From Isachenkonia alkalipeptolytica (GTDB lineage Bacteria > Bacillota > Clostridia > Peptostreptococcales > T1SED10-28): a stretch of DNA of 64,000 bases. The stretch is taken from positions 1-64,000 of the forward strand of contig NZ_SUMG01000002.1 of the NCBI RefSeq assembly GCF_009910325.1. The letters run 5' to 3'. Shown here piece after piece: positions 34,761-43,671 of the stretch. Below the pieces are notes generated by a model. The model was not told the origin of the DNA. It did not search any database and saw only the letters and a list, made by a program, of their open reading frames with translations. The position numbers and the translations under genes are program-made. Numbering within the stretch: position 1 is the first letter of the stretch; each line of letters starts with the position of its first letter.

Positions 34761-34794
34761 AACTTGCTTAATTAAGAATTAAGCAAGTTTTTTT
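34761..34794. terminator. bidirectional terminator, AIM24-like gene and phnDCE
   Basis: AACTTGCTTAATT (34761-34773) - AAG - AATTAAGCAAGTT (34777-34789) is a perfect 13-base stem followed by TTTTT on the plus strand, with A-rich sequence on the other side. The last codons of phnE (from 34779) lie inside the right arm. Confidence 0.88.
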
Positions 34795-36356
34795 CGTAGA
34801 CTTTCACTACTTTTTTCGATCAGAATCATCAACAGGGCAATGCCTAGAATCAAAAGGCCTACTCGCTCCCAGTTGCGCCAGGTGATGTTGGTGGATAGCA
34901 GCGTTCCGATCCCTCCGGCTCCGATGATTCCTAAAATCGTTGAGGTACGGATATTGGACTCCAGTCGATATAAAACCAGAGTGATGAAATTAGGAAAGGT
35001 TTGGGGAAGAATCCCATAGCGGTAACTGTTCAGCTTGGTGCTTCCCGTTACCATAATTCCCTGTTGAATTTTGGAGCCTTCACTTTCGATGACTTCACTG
35101 TAGAGCTTTGTCATCACCCCCAGGGTATAAATTCCCAGAGCCATGGCTCCCGCCAGAGGGCCCGGTCCCACCCCCCGAAAGAAAATGATGGCCATTATTA
35201 TCGGTGGAAAGGTCCTGAGGAGATTTACCAGCCCCTTTAGCACCATGGATACCCCGGGATGGGGTGCCGTATTGTATGCGGTGAAATAGGAAAGCACCAC
35301 AGCGCCAATCCCTCCGGTTATGGTGGCAAACAGTGCTATATAAAGACTTTCCAGGAGCCCTTCCAACAGTCTTGGTGTGTAAGACAGGTCAATTTGGAGC
35401 ATTCGTAAAATGATCTCTCTTCCCGAGGTGATCCCCAGGATCAGCCGCTCCAGGGTAATATCCAAACTGAAGGACAGCCACAGTACTCCCAGAACAAAGA
35501 GAAGCATAATCCCTCCCCATTTTTTTTGTTGCTGCACTTTAAAGGAGGCAATGGATTTCCTGGGGATATAGAATTTTTTCAGGTTATTACGTATAAAAAG
35601 GCTGACCATATCGATGATAAGAATCGTCAGAAACAGTAAAATAATCAGGGTTGCCAGATTATCATAACGAAGATGATTTAAATCCCGCCACAGAATCTGA
35701 CCGATGCCCCCGGCTCCCACCAGTCCCAGAATCGTGGCTGAGCGGATATTGATTTCTAAAACAATAAAATAAACCGACAGGCTGTATTCAAATATCTCCG
35801 GCAGAACCGCAAATCGAAGGACTTGTATTTTACTGCCTCCCACGGACTCCACACCCTGCAACAGGTTTTTGTTTAAGGTCTCGATGTACTCCCGAAGGAG
35901 CTTTACCGTTATCAGGACAGCCGTGATGGTCAGGGCGATCATTCCCGGGAATTTCCCCACACTGAATACCGTCACCAGAATCGCCGCCCAAATTAAATTG
36001 GGAATGGTACGAAAAAACGTAAACAATGGCCCGAATATCTTTGGCAGGAGCCCGTGAAGGGTGGTATTCTTTGCGGTAAAAAGGGCAAAGAATACACCTA
36101 AGAGCACCCCCAGGGTAGTGGAGACCAAGGCCATCTCAATGGTTTCCAGAAGCCTGGGCAGGGCTTCCTTTATGTAGGAAAACTCCGGTGAGAGCATTCT
36201 CCCCAGCAAGTTCAACATATCCGGCACTCCTGAGATCATACGGGATAAATCAAAACTCACACCCCAGGCGGTCAGGGACCATAGAAGAAGGATTCCCAAA
36301 ATCCACAATCGGTTTTTCTTTTTTTTCTTAGCGATATAATCCTGTAATGTCTTCAT
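34779..36356 (-). CDS. phnE: phosphonate/phosphite ABC transporter permease, two PhnE domains fused
   Basis: This 525-residue protein contains two complete permease domains. Each has the EAA-type loop ending in a glycine-rich motif: ILGLVGAGGIGQILW near residue 210 and ILGIIGAGGIGTLLS near 480. Normally PhnE is about 270 residues and dimerises, so here both halves are in one chain. The ATG at 36356 (AAAGGAG upstream) is used, overlapping the end of phnC by 29 bases. It is the last gene of phnDCE and forms the channel for phosphonate, phosphite or phosphate. Confidence 0.88.
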   Translation of the reverse strand: MKTLQDYIAKKKKKNRLWILGILLLWSLTAWGVSFDLSRMISGVPDMLNLLGRMLSPEFSYIKEALPRLLETIEMALVSTTLGVLLGVFFALFTAKNTTLHGLLPKIFGPLFTFFRTIPNLIWAAILVTVFSVGKFPGMIALTITAVLITVKLLREYIETLNKNLLQGVESVGGSKIQVLRFAVLPEIFEYSLSVYFIVLEINIRSATILGLVGAGGIGQILWRDLNHLRYDNLATLIILLFLTILIIDMVSLFIRNNLKKFYIPRKSIASFKVQQQKKWGGIMLLFVLGVLWLSFSLDITLERLILGITSGREIILRMLQIDLSYTPRLLEGLLESLYIALFATITGGIGAVVLSYFTAYNTAPHPGVSMVLKGLVNLLRTFPPIIMAIIFFRGVGPGPLAGAMALGIYTLGVMTKLYSEVIESEGSKIQQGIMVTGSTKLNSYRYGILPQTFPNFITLVLYRLESNIRTSTILGIIGAGGIGTLLSTNITWRNWERVGLLILGIALLMILIEKSSESLRKKLA

Positions 36357-37059
36357 CGGAAATCTCCTTTGTCCTTTGATCAAAAAGAATCTTTCCATCC
36401 TTCAGTCCCACTAATCGGTCACAGTAGGCTCTGGCAATCTTCACATCATGGAGATTCACAATAATACTGATCCCGTGCTTCTCCTGAATTCTTTTAAAGG
36501 TATCCATAACCACCTTTCCCGAGTTCTGGTCAAGGCTTGCCACGGGCTCATCGGCAAGAATCACCCGGGGTTCCTGGGCTAAGGTTTTGGCAATGGCCAC
36601 CCGTTGTTTCTGTCCACCGCTTAACCGGTCTCCCCGCTCAAAGATTTTTTCCCCGAGTCCCACAGTTTCCAGGGCCTCCTCCGCCAAGCGGTAATCCCCC
36701 TCTTTAAAGATTCCAAAAAAAGACTTCACGGAAGACTGATAACCCAGCCTTCCGATCAATACATTTTCCAAAACCGAGGATCGGTCCACTAGATTAAACT
36801 CCTGAAAAACAAAGCCGATGCCCCGGCGGATATCCCGCAGTTCTTTAAAGGATAACCGGCTTAAGTCCTTCCCTTCAACGATCACCCTTCCCTCAGAAGG
36901 GGAGACCAGCCTATTTAAGGTTTTCAGCAGGGTGGATTTCCCGCTGCCGCTGAGTCCGATAACCCCTACAAACTCCCCTTCATGAAAATCCAGGGTCACT
37001 CCCCGAAGGGCCGGTGTTCTTTTTTCGTAGGTTACATATACATCTTGAACCGATATCAT
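36328..37059 (-). CDS. phnC: phosphonate ABC transporter ATP-binding protein PhnC
   Basis: This 243-residue ABC ATPase has Walker A GLSGSGKST, the Q-loop in FVFQEFNLVDRSSVLENVL, signature LSGGQKQRVAIAKTL, Walker B VILADEPVASLD and the H-loop in IVNLHDV. The sequence is closest to PhnC. It lies 38 bp after phnD and overlaps phnE, so it powers that importer. Confidence 0.93.
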   Translation of the reverse strand: MISVQDVYVTYEKRTPALRGVTLDFHEGEFVGVIGLSGSGKSTLLKTLNRLVSPSEGRVIVEGKDLSRLSFKELRDIRRGIGFVFQEFNLVDRSSVLENVLIGRLGYQSSVKSFFGIFKEGDYRLAEEALETVGLGEKIFERGDRLSGGQKQRVAIAKTLAQEPRVILADEPVASLDQNSGKVVMDTFKRIQEKHGISIIVNLHDVKIARAYCDRLVGLKDGKILFDQRTKEISDEDITGLYR

Positions 37060-37097
37060 TTTCTCACCTGCTATTCCTTTGAAATTACTTGTTTTGG

Positions 37098-37970
37098 TTA
37101 TTGATTGGAAAGATCCACGTTCATAATCTTCGCCGTATCCCGGATAATATCGTAATCCCGGTCCTCTGCAATTACAAAACCGTGGATGTTAAAGAGTTCC
37201 GCCAGGAGCTCCGCCCCCTCTTTTGTATCCCCGATTTTAATTAAGGCTTCCTGAAGCTTTTCTTCGGTTTCCGGATCCAGGGAATCACTGATGGTTACAC
37301 TGATGTTCGGGATTTTCTCCGTATGACCAAGAACCCGGGTTTCTACCAAGGCATTGGGAAAATCCTCTTGATACCGTTCCCTTGCATCCACAAAGGTTAC
37401 CGCTGCATCCACATCACCGCTTAAGAGTAGTTGAAGGGATTGATCATGGCCTCCGCTGTAAAGATAACTTATATCCTCTTCCATATCAATTCCCTGATCA
37501 TAGAGATGGGCTCCGGGAAATAAATAACCGGAAGTGGAGGATGGGTCCACAAAGGCTACGGTTTTTCCGTAAAGATCTTCAAAACTTTCAATGTCCGAGT
37601 CTTCCCTTACTAAAAATTGGGATTGATAACTACTTTCCCCGCTGGCATTTAATACCGTCAGGGCTACCCTTGCATCACTTTCCCCATTGGCAAGAGCGTA
37701 AGCGAAGGGTGGAATGAAACCGAAGTCCACCTGTCCGGAACCCAGTCCCTCCACCACTCCCACATAGTTTGTTGCGGTAAAGGCTTCCACGGTTATTCCC
37801 ATCTCCCGGGAAATCATTTCCTCTAAGGGCTCCAGGGACTCAATCAGTTGTTCTCCATCCCTCATGGGTACAAAACCCATGGTCAACACTTCTTCCTCCT
37901 CAGAACACCCGGTGAACAATATCGTTGCTGCCAGTACAATTATAATGATTCTTAACGTCGCTTTTTTCAT
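37098..37970 (-). CDS. phnD: phosphate/phosphite/phosphonate-binding lipoprotein PhnD
   Basis: This 290-residue periplasmic-binding protein (type II) has a lipoprotein signal ending in LFTGC (Cys21). The family motifs FGFIPPFAYALANGE, VDPSSTSGYLFPGAHLYDQG and GGHDQSLQLLLSGDVDAAVT form the ligand cleft. As the first gene of phnDCE it determines specificity, but phosphonate, phosphite and phosphate binders cannot be separated from sequence alone. No C-P lyase, phosphonatase or phosphite dehydrogenase gene is in the window. Confidence 0.92.
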   Translation of the reverse strand: MKKATLRIIIIVLAATILFTGCSEEEEVLTMGFVPMRDGEQLIESLEPLEEMISREMGITVEAFTATNYVGVVEGLGSGQVDFGFIPPFAYALANGESDARVALTVLNASGESSYQSQFLVREDSDIESFEDLYGKTVAFVDPSSTSGYLFPGAHLYDQGIDMEEDISYLYSGGHDQSLQLLLSGDVDAAVTFVDARERYQEDFPNALVETRVLGHTEKIPNISVTISDSLDPETEEKLQEALIKIGDTKEGAELLAELFNIHGFVIAEDRDYDIIRDTAKIMNVDLSNQ

Positions 37971-38002
37971 AGCTGATCCCTCCTATTTTGTTTGCTGCTA
38001 TT

Positions 38003-38031
38003 ATCATAATCGCTTTTCCCCCAGCCCGCAA
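38003..38031 (-). promoter_or_regulatory. possible promoter of phnDCE
   Basis: On the minus strand TTGCGG (38031-38026) and TATGAT (38008-38003) are separated by 17 bp, about 35 bp before phnD. The -35 is weak. No Pho box was recognised. Confidence 0.4.
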
Positions 38032-38102
38032 TATGGTTTTTATTATTTCGCTAATCGTATCGGTATAATAAATGGTTATTTATAAATCATATTGTTTGCT
38101 TC

Positions 38103-38140
38103 AAAAAAACAACCGATCAATAATACGTTGATCGGTTGTT
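38103..38140 (-). terminator. intrinsic terminator of rpsD
   Basis: The perfect 13-base stem AACAACCGATCAA / TTGATCGGTTGTT (38140-38128 and 38120-38108) is followed by TTTTTTT on the minus strand, 14 bp after the rpsD stop. Confidence 0.9.
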
Positions 38141-38153
38141 GCTCTCTTTCCCT

Positions 38154-38747
38154 TTATAAAGCGGTATAATATTCCACCACCAGATGGTCATTGACTTCCA
38201 CAGGAATTTCTTCCCGGTCGGGACTTTTTGTTAAGCTTGCGGTGAAACTTTCCACATCCCGGGAAATATAGGAGGGGTGGGACTTAAGTTCCCGGAAATT
38301 ACTATTAAAACTTTCAATGTCTCTAGAGCTTTCCTTCAGGGTAACCTGGTCTCCAATACTTACCCGATGGGAGGGCCGGTCCACTCGCTTACCGTTTAGC
38401 TGAATGTGTCGATGTACTACCATTTGTCTTGCTTGACGGATGGAACTTGCAAAACCCATACGATATACCATATTATCCAGTCGGGTCTCTAATAATCGAA
38501 CCAATTGATCACCGGTAATATCCGCGCTTTTCTTCGCTTCATCCATGTATCTTCGCATTTGTTTTTCCAGCACGCCATAGTAGGCTTTTAACCGTTGTTT
38601 TTGCAGAAGTTGCTCTCCGTAGGTGGAAAGTTTTTTATCTCCCCGGCCCATGCCCTTTCTATATCGATCCATTGCTTTAGGATGCCCGTATATGTTTACC
38701 CCTAAGCGTCGGGATTCTTTGAATCTGGGATTTAAATTTCTTGCCAT
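38154..38747 (-). CDS. rpsD: 30S ribosomal protein S4, stand-alone copy
   Basis: This 197-residue S4 has the RNA-binding S4 domain (LLETRLDNMVYRMGFASSIR, then HRHIQLNGKRVDRPSHRVSI). It lacks the N-terminal zinc cysteines, so it is a Cys-minus form. The C-terminal half is unusual in sequence (REEIPVEVNDHLVVEYYTAL is normal; SSRDIESFNSNFRELKS is not). It is not in the usual rpsM-rpsK-rpsD-rpoA cluster; it stands alone with its own terminator. Clostridia often keep an extra rpsD paralogue, and this may be one. S4 also represses its own translation. Confidence 0.93.
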   Translation of the reverse strand: MARNLNPRFKESRRLGVNIYGHPKAMDRYRKGMGRGDKKLSTYGEQLLQKQRLKAYYGVLEKQMRRYMDEAKKSADITGDQLVRLLETRLDNMVYRMGFASSIRQARQMVVHRHIQLNGKRVDRPSHRVSIGDQVTLKESSRDIESFNSNFRELKSHPSYISRDVESFTASLTKSPDREEIPVEVNDHLVVEYYTAL

Positions 38748-38853
38748 TTTCTAACCTCCTTTCAATATTATATGATAACGAATATCATTTTCAGTACTCC
38801 CAGTATAACGAAATTTTACCCCTTTGTAAAGTCCCGGGAAAGAAAATCACAAA

Positions 38854-38887
38854 TAAAAAACCGGAGCTTCATTTAGAATACTCCGGT
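38854..38887 (-). terminator. intrinsic terminator of degV-purC-topB
   Basis: ACCGGAG (38887-38881) - 14 bases - CTCCGGT (38866-38860) is followed by TTTTTTATTT on the minus strand. Confidence 0.75.
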
Positions 38888-38952
38888 CATATCCACCAGG
38901 CTATTTAATGATCTTTGATCTTCAAGCCTTAATTATCCTTTATCTCTAAGCC

Positions 38953-41145
38953 TTAATCCTCGGTTAACTTCAGTTTTGCCAACTGATCCGCAAGACCGGT
39001 ATTGATCGGTTCTTCCTTTTCTTTTTCCTGTTTCTTCAAAAACTTTTGCACCTCTCCCTTAGAGGCTTGGGCTCCCTTTTCCTTTTTCCGATTTTGAAAG
39101 GCCGACAGTTTTTCCCGGTGCCCGCAGGGACAGGTGAAAATCTGACCTTCTCCCTGTCCTCGGAGTTCCATTTTTTTGTGACAGTTGGGACATCGGGCAT
39201 TGGTAGCCTTTGCCACATTTTTACGATACCCGCATTCCCGGTCCCGGCAAACCAGCATCTTTCCCCGTTTCCCCTTGACTTCCAAAAGGTATTTGTCACA
39301 TTCAGGACAGCGGTTTCCCGTAATATTATCGTGTTTGAAGGTGGCACTGCTGCTTTTAACATCTTTTACCACAATTTTGGTATACGCTTTCATTTCCGAT
39401 ACAAAATCCTTTTTCGAAAGTTTTCCTGCGGCAATATCCGAAAGCTTCTGCTCCCAGTTCGCTGTCAGGTCCGGGGCCTTTAGATCCTTGGGCACCAGAC
39501 TCAGAAGCTGTTTTCCCTTGGCGGTGATTCGGATATCCTTGCCTTTTTTCTCAATTAAAAAGGTGTTGAACAGTTTATCGATAATATCTCCCCGGGTGGC
39601 TACGGTTCCCAGGCCGCCGGTTTCCGACAAGGCCTTTTCCAGCTTTTTCCCGGTGCCGGTGAGATATTTTTTAGGGTTTTCCATGGCGGAGAGCAACGTA
39701 CCCTCATTGAAAAATCCCGGAGGGGTGGTCTTTCCTTCGGTAATTTGAAGACTCTTTATCCCTAAATCCTCACCCTTTTTAAATTCCGGCAACTGTTGGT
39801 CCTCCTGGTCCTCGGAGTCCTCCCTCTTATCCATATCTTTTTCTATAGATCTCCACCCGGGAGAGATTACTTTTTTGCCCTTAGCAAGAAAAGTTTCTCC
39901 CCCTAGACTGATTTTTACAGTGTTTGCTTCATATTCAAAGGGAGGCATTAAGACGCTTAAAAATCGTTTTACCACCAGATCATAGATTTTTCTTTCGGAG
40001 TCACTCATTTTACTGATCTGTACCCGCTCCTCCGTGGGAATGATGGCGTGATGATCCGAAACCTTCTGATCGTTTACAACGTTTTTATTTCCCTTAATCG
40101 GTTTTTGCAGTATTTTCCTTGCGGCACTTTGATAGTTTCCAAGGGCCACGGCCTTTACCCGTTCTTCCAAGGTTTCCACGATGTCAGAAGAAAGATACCG
40201 AGAATCGGTTCTTGGATAGGTCAGGACTTTATGACTTTCATAGAGTCCCTGCATAATTCTTAAGGTTTCCTTCGCCGAGAAATCAAAGCGTTTATTGGCC
40301 TCTCTTTGCAGTTCCGTCAAATCATACAGGGCGGGAGGCATTTGTTTTTTCTTCTGTTTTTGAATATCCGAAAGAAGGGCTTTTTCCTTTTCCACCTTTT
40401 TTAAAACATTTTCCGCCTTCTCCTTGCTAAAAGTCCGGTTGGAACCGCTTTTTTCATCAAACCAGGTAAAGCTCACCCCTTTTGCTGCAAGCTTCAGTCC
40501 ATAATAGGATTTCGGGGTGAAGTTTTGAATCTCCTCTTCCCGCTGTCCGATCATGGCCAAAGTCGGAGTTTGTACCCGGCCGCAGGAAAGTTGGGCATTG
40601 TGCTTACAGGTCAGGGCTCTTGTGGCATTCATCCCCACAATCCAGTCCGCTTCCGAACGAGCTACGGCGGATTGAAAAAGGTTGTAATAGTCTTTGCCCT
40701 CCTTTAAATTGGCGAAGCCTTTTTTGATGGCTCCGTCGGTGACCGAGGAGATCCATAACCGCTTAATCGGTTTTTTCACTCCCGCTTCCTGGATAATCCA
40801 CCGGGCCACCAGCTCTCCTTCCCGTCCCGCATCGGTGGCAATCACAATGGTTTTTACATCCTTACGGTGCATCAGTTTTTTTACTTGTCCAAATTGTTTG
40901 GAGGTCTGGGGGATGACTTCCAGCTTCATGGGCTCGGGAAGCATGGGCAAATCCTCCATATTCCAGGATTGATAACGTTTATCGTATTTTTCCGGGGTTT
41001 GCAGGGTCACCAAATGTCCCAGGGCCCAAGTTACAATATACTCCGGCCCTTCCATGTGGCTATGATTTTTCTTGTTTGCCCGAAGGACTTTGGCAATATC
41101 CCTTCCCACCGATGGCTTTTCCGCCAGTACTAAGGTTTTACTCAT
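38953..41145 (-). CDS. topB: DNA topoisomerase III (TopB)
   Basis: This 730-residue type IA topoisomerase has an N-terminal Toprim domain (VLAEKPSVGRDIAKVL; DAGREGELVARWI). The active-site tyrosine is in the VLTYPRTDSRYL segment near residue 315. The C-terminus has two zinc-finger-like modules with CxxC pairs (CPECDK...CRDREC; CPNCHK...CPCG), followed by a lysine-rich tail. It decatenates and relaxes single-stranded-linked DNA. It is 44 bp after purC and probably cotranscribed. Confidence 0.94.
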   Translation of the reverse strand: MSKTLVLAEKPSVGRDIAKVLRANKKNHSHMEGPEYIVTWALGHLVTLQTPEKYDKRYQSWNMEDLPMLPEPMKLEVIPQTSKQFGQVKKLMHRKDVKTIVIATDAGREGELVARWIIQEAGVKKPIKRLWISSVTDGAIKKGFANLKEGKDYYNLFQSAVARSEADWIVGMNATRALTCKHNAQLSCGRVQTPTLAMIGQREEEIQNFTPKSYYGLKLAAKGVSFTWFDEKSGSNRTFSKEKAENVLKKVEKEKALLSDIQKQKKKQMPPALYDLTELQREANKRFDFSAKETLRIMQGLYESHKVLTYPRTDSRYLSSDIVETLEERVKAVALGNYQSAARKILQKPIKGNKNVVNDQKVSDHHAIIPTEERVQISKMSDSERKIYDLVVKRFLSVLMPPFEYEANTVKISLGGETFLAKGKKVISPGWRSIEKDMDKREDSEDQEDQQLPEFKKGEDLGIKSLQITEGKTTPPGFFNEGTLLSAMENPKKYLTGTGKKLEKALSETGGLGTVATRGDIIDKLFNTFLIEKKGKDIRITAKGKQLLSLVPKDLKAPDLTANWEQKLSDIAAGKLSKKDFVSEMKAYTKIVVKDVKSSSATFKHDNITGNRCPECDKYLLEVKGKRGKMLVCRDRECGYRKNVAKATNARCPNCHKKMELRGQGEGQIFTCPCGHREKLSAFQNRKKEKGAQASKGEVQKFLKKQEKEKEEPINTGLADQLAKLKLTED

Positions 41146-41189
41146 CTGAACCTACCTTTCCGCAGTGCGTATATGCTTTATTCTGTGAA

Positions 41190-41885
41190 TTATTCCTTTA
41201 TCATGATTTTTTCCAAGGCCAGGGGCTCCACCGGTTGATCCCCTTGATAAACCCGCATGTTTCCTCCGGAGATTTCATCAATTAAAATAATTTCTCCCGT
41301 GGTCTTATCCCTTCCGAACTCGAATTTAATGTCGTAGAGTTCCAGGTCCTTTTTTTCCAATTCCTCTTTGATCACCTGTCCGATTTCAATGGTTAACTGT
41401 TTCAGTGTCTCATATTCTTCCTTGGACAGCAGTCCCAGCATGGCCAGGGCATCCTTGGAAATTGGGGGATCCCCCCGCTGATCATCCTTCAGGGTTACCT
41501 CCACAAAACCCTCCAGGGGGGCACCTTCCTCAATATAAGCGCCGTACCGTCGAAGAAAGCTTCCCACCCCCCGGTACCGGCAAATGACCTCCAAGCCCTT
41601 TCCAAAAACCTCAGCGGGTTTTACGGTCATGGTGGCCTGTTCAAGGTCTGCGTCGATATAATGGGTGCGGATCCCTTTTTCCTTTAGTTTTTCAAAAAAG
41701 AATTTGGTCAGGGCAAGACCCGCTCTTCCCGCACCCTCCACCGTCAGTCCCACTTCATTGGAACCGGGATCAAAAACCCCGTCGGCTCCCGTCATGTCAT
41801 CTTTAAAATGCAAAAGAAAGTTCCCGTCGGGGAACCGGTAAACATCCTTGGTTTTTCCATGATACGTAAGTTTCATCGTCTTCAC
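41190..41885 (-). CDS. purC: SAICAR synthase PurC (divergent)
   Basis: This 231-residue enzyme joins CAIR and aspartate in purine synthesis. Recognisable features are the N-terminal GKTKDVYRF, the KDDQRGDPPIS segment (family KDDxxGDP) and DIKFEFGR with LIDEISGG (family DEISPD). The final motif is altered (SGGNMRV), and the gene is separate from any purine operon. It could therefore be a diverged paralogue. It follows degV by 13 bp. Confidence 0.85.
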   Translation of the reverse strand: MKTMKLTYHGKTKDVYRFPDGNFLLHFKDDMTGADGVFDPGSNEVGLTVEGAGRAGLALTKFFFEKLKEKGIRTHYIDADLEQATMTVKPAEVFGKGLEVICRYRGVGSFLRRYGAYIEEGAPLEGFVEVTLKDDQRGDPPISKDALAMLGLLSKEEYETLKQLTIEIGQVIKEELEKKDLELYDIKFEFGRDKTTGEIILIDEISGGNMRVYQGDQPVEPLALEKIMIKE

Positions 41886-41898
41886 TCCTCATAATGAT

Positions 41899-42849
41899 TT
41901 ATTCATTTCCGTATTTTTTAAGGAATTGATTTTTCTTCTCCACTATACTTTCCCATTCGTTTCGTAGGAGGTTATCCTTCATCCGGTCTTTTTCAATAAA
42001 ATACAGGGCCAGTCCTCCAAGACCCACATGGGTTCCGACGGCAACCCCCATTTGCATGATGAAGATCTCTCCGTTAAAATCCGTTTCCGTTTCAATTTTC
42101 CCTTGTAAGTTCTTTGCATAGTTAATATCCGAAGTGTATCCGATGATGATAAAATCCGTTAACTCCTCATCCACCCTTTTGTTAAAGGCACTGACGTAAT
42201 GCTCCAGAACCCGCTTTCGTCCTCTTTCCTTGGCCACAATGGCTCCTTTGGCATCTTTCATGGTCATAATCGGTTTTAATCGCAAAATCTTACCGAAAAA
42301 AGCACTGGCATTGGAGAGGCGTCCACTCCGGATTAGATGGTTCAAATCATCCACGGAGAGAAAATGCTTTAGGTTTAGCTTATAGGATTCATTAAAATCA
42401 ATCAGTTCCTGATAGGTGGCCCCCTGTTCTCTTAGCCGGGCACTCTTTAGAATCAGCCAGCCGCTGCCGTGGCTCATGGACTTGGAGTCCACCACATGCA
42501 CGGGAATATCCTTATAGGCCTCCTTTTCATGGAAATACTTTTTGCCGAGTTCCGCGGATTGGTAAGAACCGCTGGTGCCGCTGGACATGCAAATACAAAG
42601 AATTTCCTTGTACCCGTCGGTTACCGCCTTTTCCATCAGATCCGTAAATTCCGTGGGGCTAGGCATTCCTGTGGTGGGAGGTTCGCTGTAATTCTCAATC
42701 TGCTCATAAAACTCATCCGGGGAAATATCCACCCGGTCCCGGTACACCTTGCCTTCAATGGTGATTTTCAAGGATGCCAGCTGAATATCATACTTTTCTA
42801 AAATTTCTTCGGATAAGTCACAAGTGGAGTCTGCTATAATTTTTATCAT
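41899..42849 (-). CDS. DegV-family fatty-acid-binding protein
   Basis: This 316-residue DegV/FakB-type protein has the N-terminal IIADSTCDLSEEILEKYDI, the lipid-headgroup loop CMSSGTSGSYQSAELG and the C-terminal GVAVGTHVGLGGLALYF, all diagnostic. FakB proteins present fatty acids to the kinase FakA for phosphorylation; no fakA is in this window. It is the first gene of degV-purC-topB and has its own promoter. Confidence 0.9.
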   Translation of the reverse strand: MIKIIADSTCDLSEEILEKYDIQLASLKITIEGKVYRDRVDISPDEFYEQIENYSEPPTTGMPSPTEFTDLMEKAVTDGYKEILCICMSSGTSGSYQSAELGKKYFHEKEAYKDIPVHVVDSKSMSHGSGWLILKSARLREQGATYQELIDFNESYKLNLKHFLSVDDLNHLIRSGRLSNASAFFGKILRLKPIMTMKDAKGAIVAKERGRKRVLEHYVSAFNKRVDEELTDFIIIGYTSDINYAKNLQGKIETETDFNGEIFIMQMGVAVGTHVGLGGLALYFIEKDRMKDNLLRNEWESIVEKKNQFLKKYGNE

Positions 42850-42900
42850 TTTTTCCTCCCTTATTCTTTTAAAAACATTGTTCTTTCTTTCAGTTGATTT

Positions 42901-42929
42901 ATTTTATCATTAATTTGACGCAGTCACAA
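42901..42929 (-). promoter_or_regulatory. sigma-A promoter of degV-purC-topB
   Basis: On the minus strand TTGTGA (42929-42924) and TAAAAT (42906-42901) are separated by 17 bp, about 50 bp before degV. Confidence 0.6.
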
Positions 42930-42959
42930 ATATATTTCCCTCTTTCTTCCCTAAAGGAC

Positions 42960-42988
42960 TTGTAAAATAAAGGAATCGTTACTATAAT
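42960..42988 (+). promoter_or_regulatory. sigma-A promoter of the cyclophilin gene
   Basis: TTGTAA (42960-42965) and a perfect TATAAT (42983-42988) are separated by 17 bp, about 50 bp before the gene. It is divergent from the degV promoter. Confidence 0.75.
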
Positions 42989-43041
42989 GGAATAAACTTG
43001 TTTTGTAAATTCAGTTCATTACATTGAGAGGATGAATACTA

Positions 43042-43563
43042 ATGAAAAACCCAGTGGTTACCTTTACCTTAGAAAACGGCAACACCATGAAAGCCGAGCT
43101 TTATCCCGAAGTCGCCCCGAATACAGTTCGTAACTTCATTTCTTTAATTGAAAAAAACTTTTATGACGGCCTGATCTTTCACCGGGTGATCCCCGGTTTT
43201 ATGATCCAGGGAGGCGATCCCCAAGGCTCCGGCATGGGCGGTCCCGGATATTCCATTCCAGGAGAGTTCCGATCCAACGGTTTCGAAAATGACCTAAAGC
43301 ACGAAGCCGGGGTCCTATCCATGGCCCGGGCCCAGGATCCGGATTCCGCCGGCTCCCAGTTTTTTATCATGGTGGCACGGTCCCCCCATCTTGACGGAGA
43401 GTATGCAGGCTTTGGTAAGATCACCGAAGGCTTTGAACATGCGGAGGACATCGTAAAGGTAAAAACCGATAGGATGGACCGCCCTGTAGAGGACCAACGA
43501 ATAGAAACCCTGACCGTGGAAACCTTCGGTGAGGAATATTCAGAACCGGAGAAAATTTCTTAG
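43042..43563 (+). CDS. cyclophilin-type peptidyl-prolyl isomerase
   Basis: This 173-residue cytoplasmic cyclophilin has FHRVIPGFMIQGGDPQGSGM with the catalytic Arg, the Gln-containing substrate loop DSAGSQFFIM and a YAGFGKITEG strand. It has no signal peptide. It catalyses proline cis-trans isomerisation during folding. It is monocistronic between its own promoter and a bidirectional terminator. GAGAGG precedes the ATG. Confidence 0.95.
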   Translation: MKNPVVTFTLENGNTMKAELYPEVAPNTVRNFISLIEKNFYDGLIFHRVIPGFMIQGGDPQGSGMGGPGYSIPGEFRSNGFENDLKHEAGVLSMARAQDPDSAGSQFFIMVARSPHLDGEYAGFGKITEGFEHAEDIVKVKTDRMDRPVEDQRIETLTVETFGEEYSEPEKIS

Positions 43564-43600
43564 TCCTTTTTAAGGCCCCGGGAAAAATCCAATGATGTTT

Positions 43601-43644
43601 AAAAAAAGCCGTGACCATCAATAATAAGTGTGGTCACGGCTTTT
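43601..43644. terminator. bidirectional terminator, cyclophilin and oxidoreductase genes
   Basis: A perfect 14-base stem, AAAAGCCGTGACCA (43604-43617) / TGGTCACGGCTTTT (43631-43644), with T/A tracts serving both strands. Confidence 0.9.
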
Positions 43645-43671
43645 CTAGCTATTTAAGAATATCAGGAAGGG

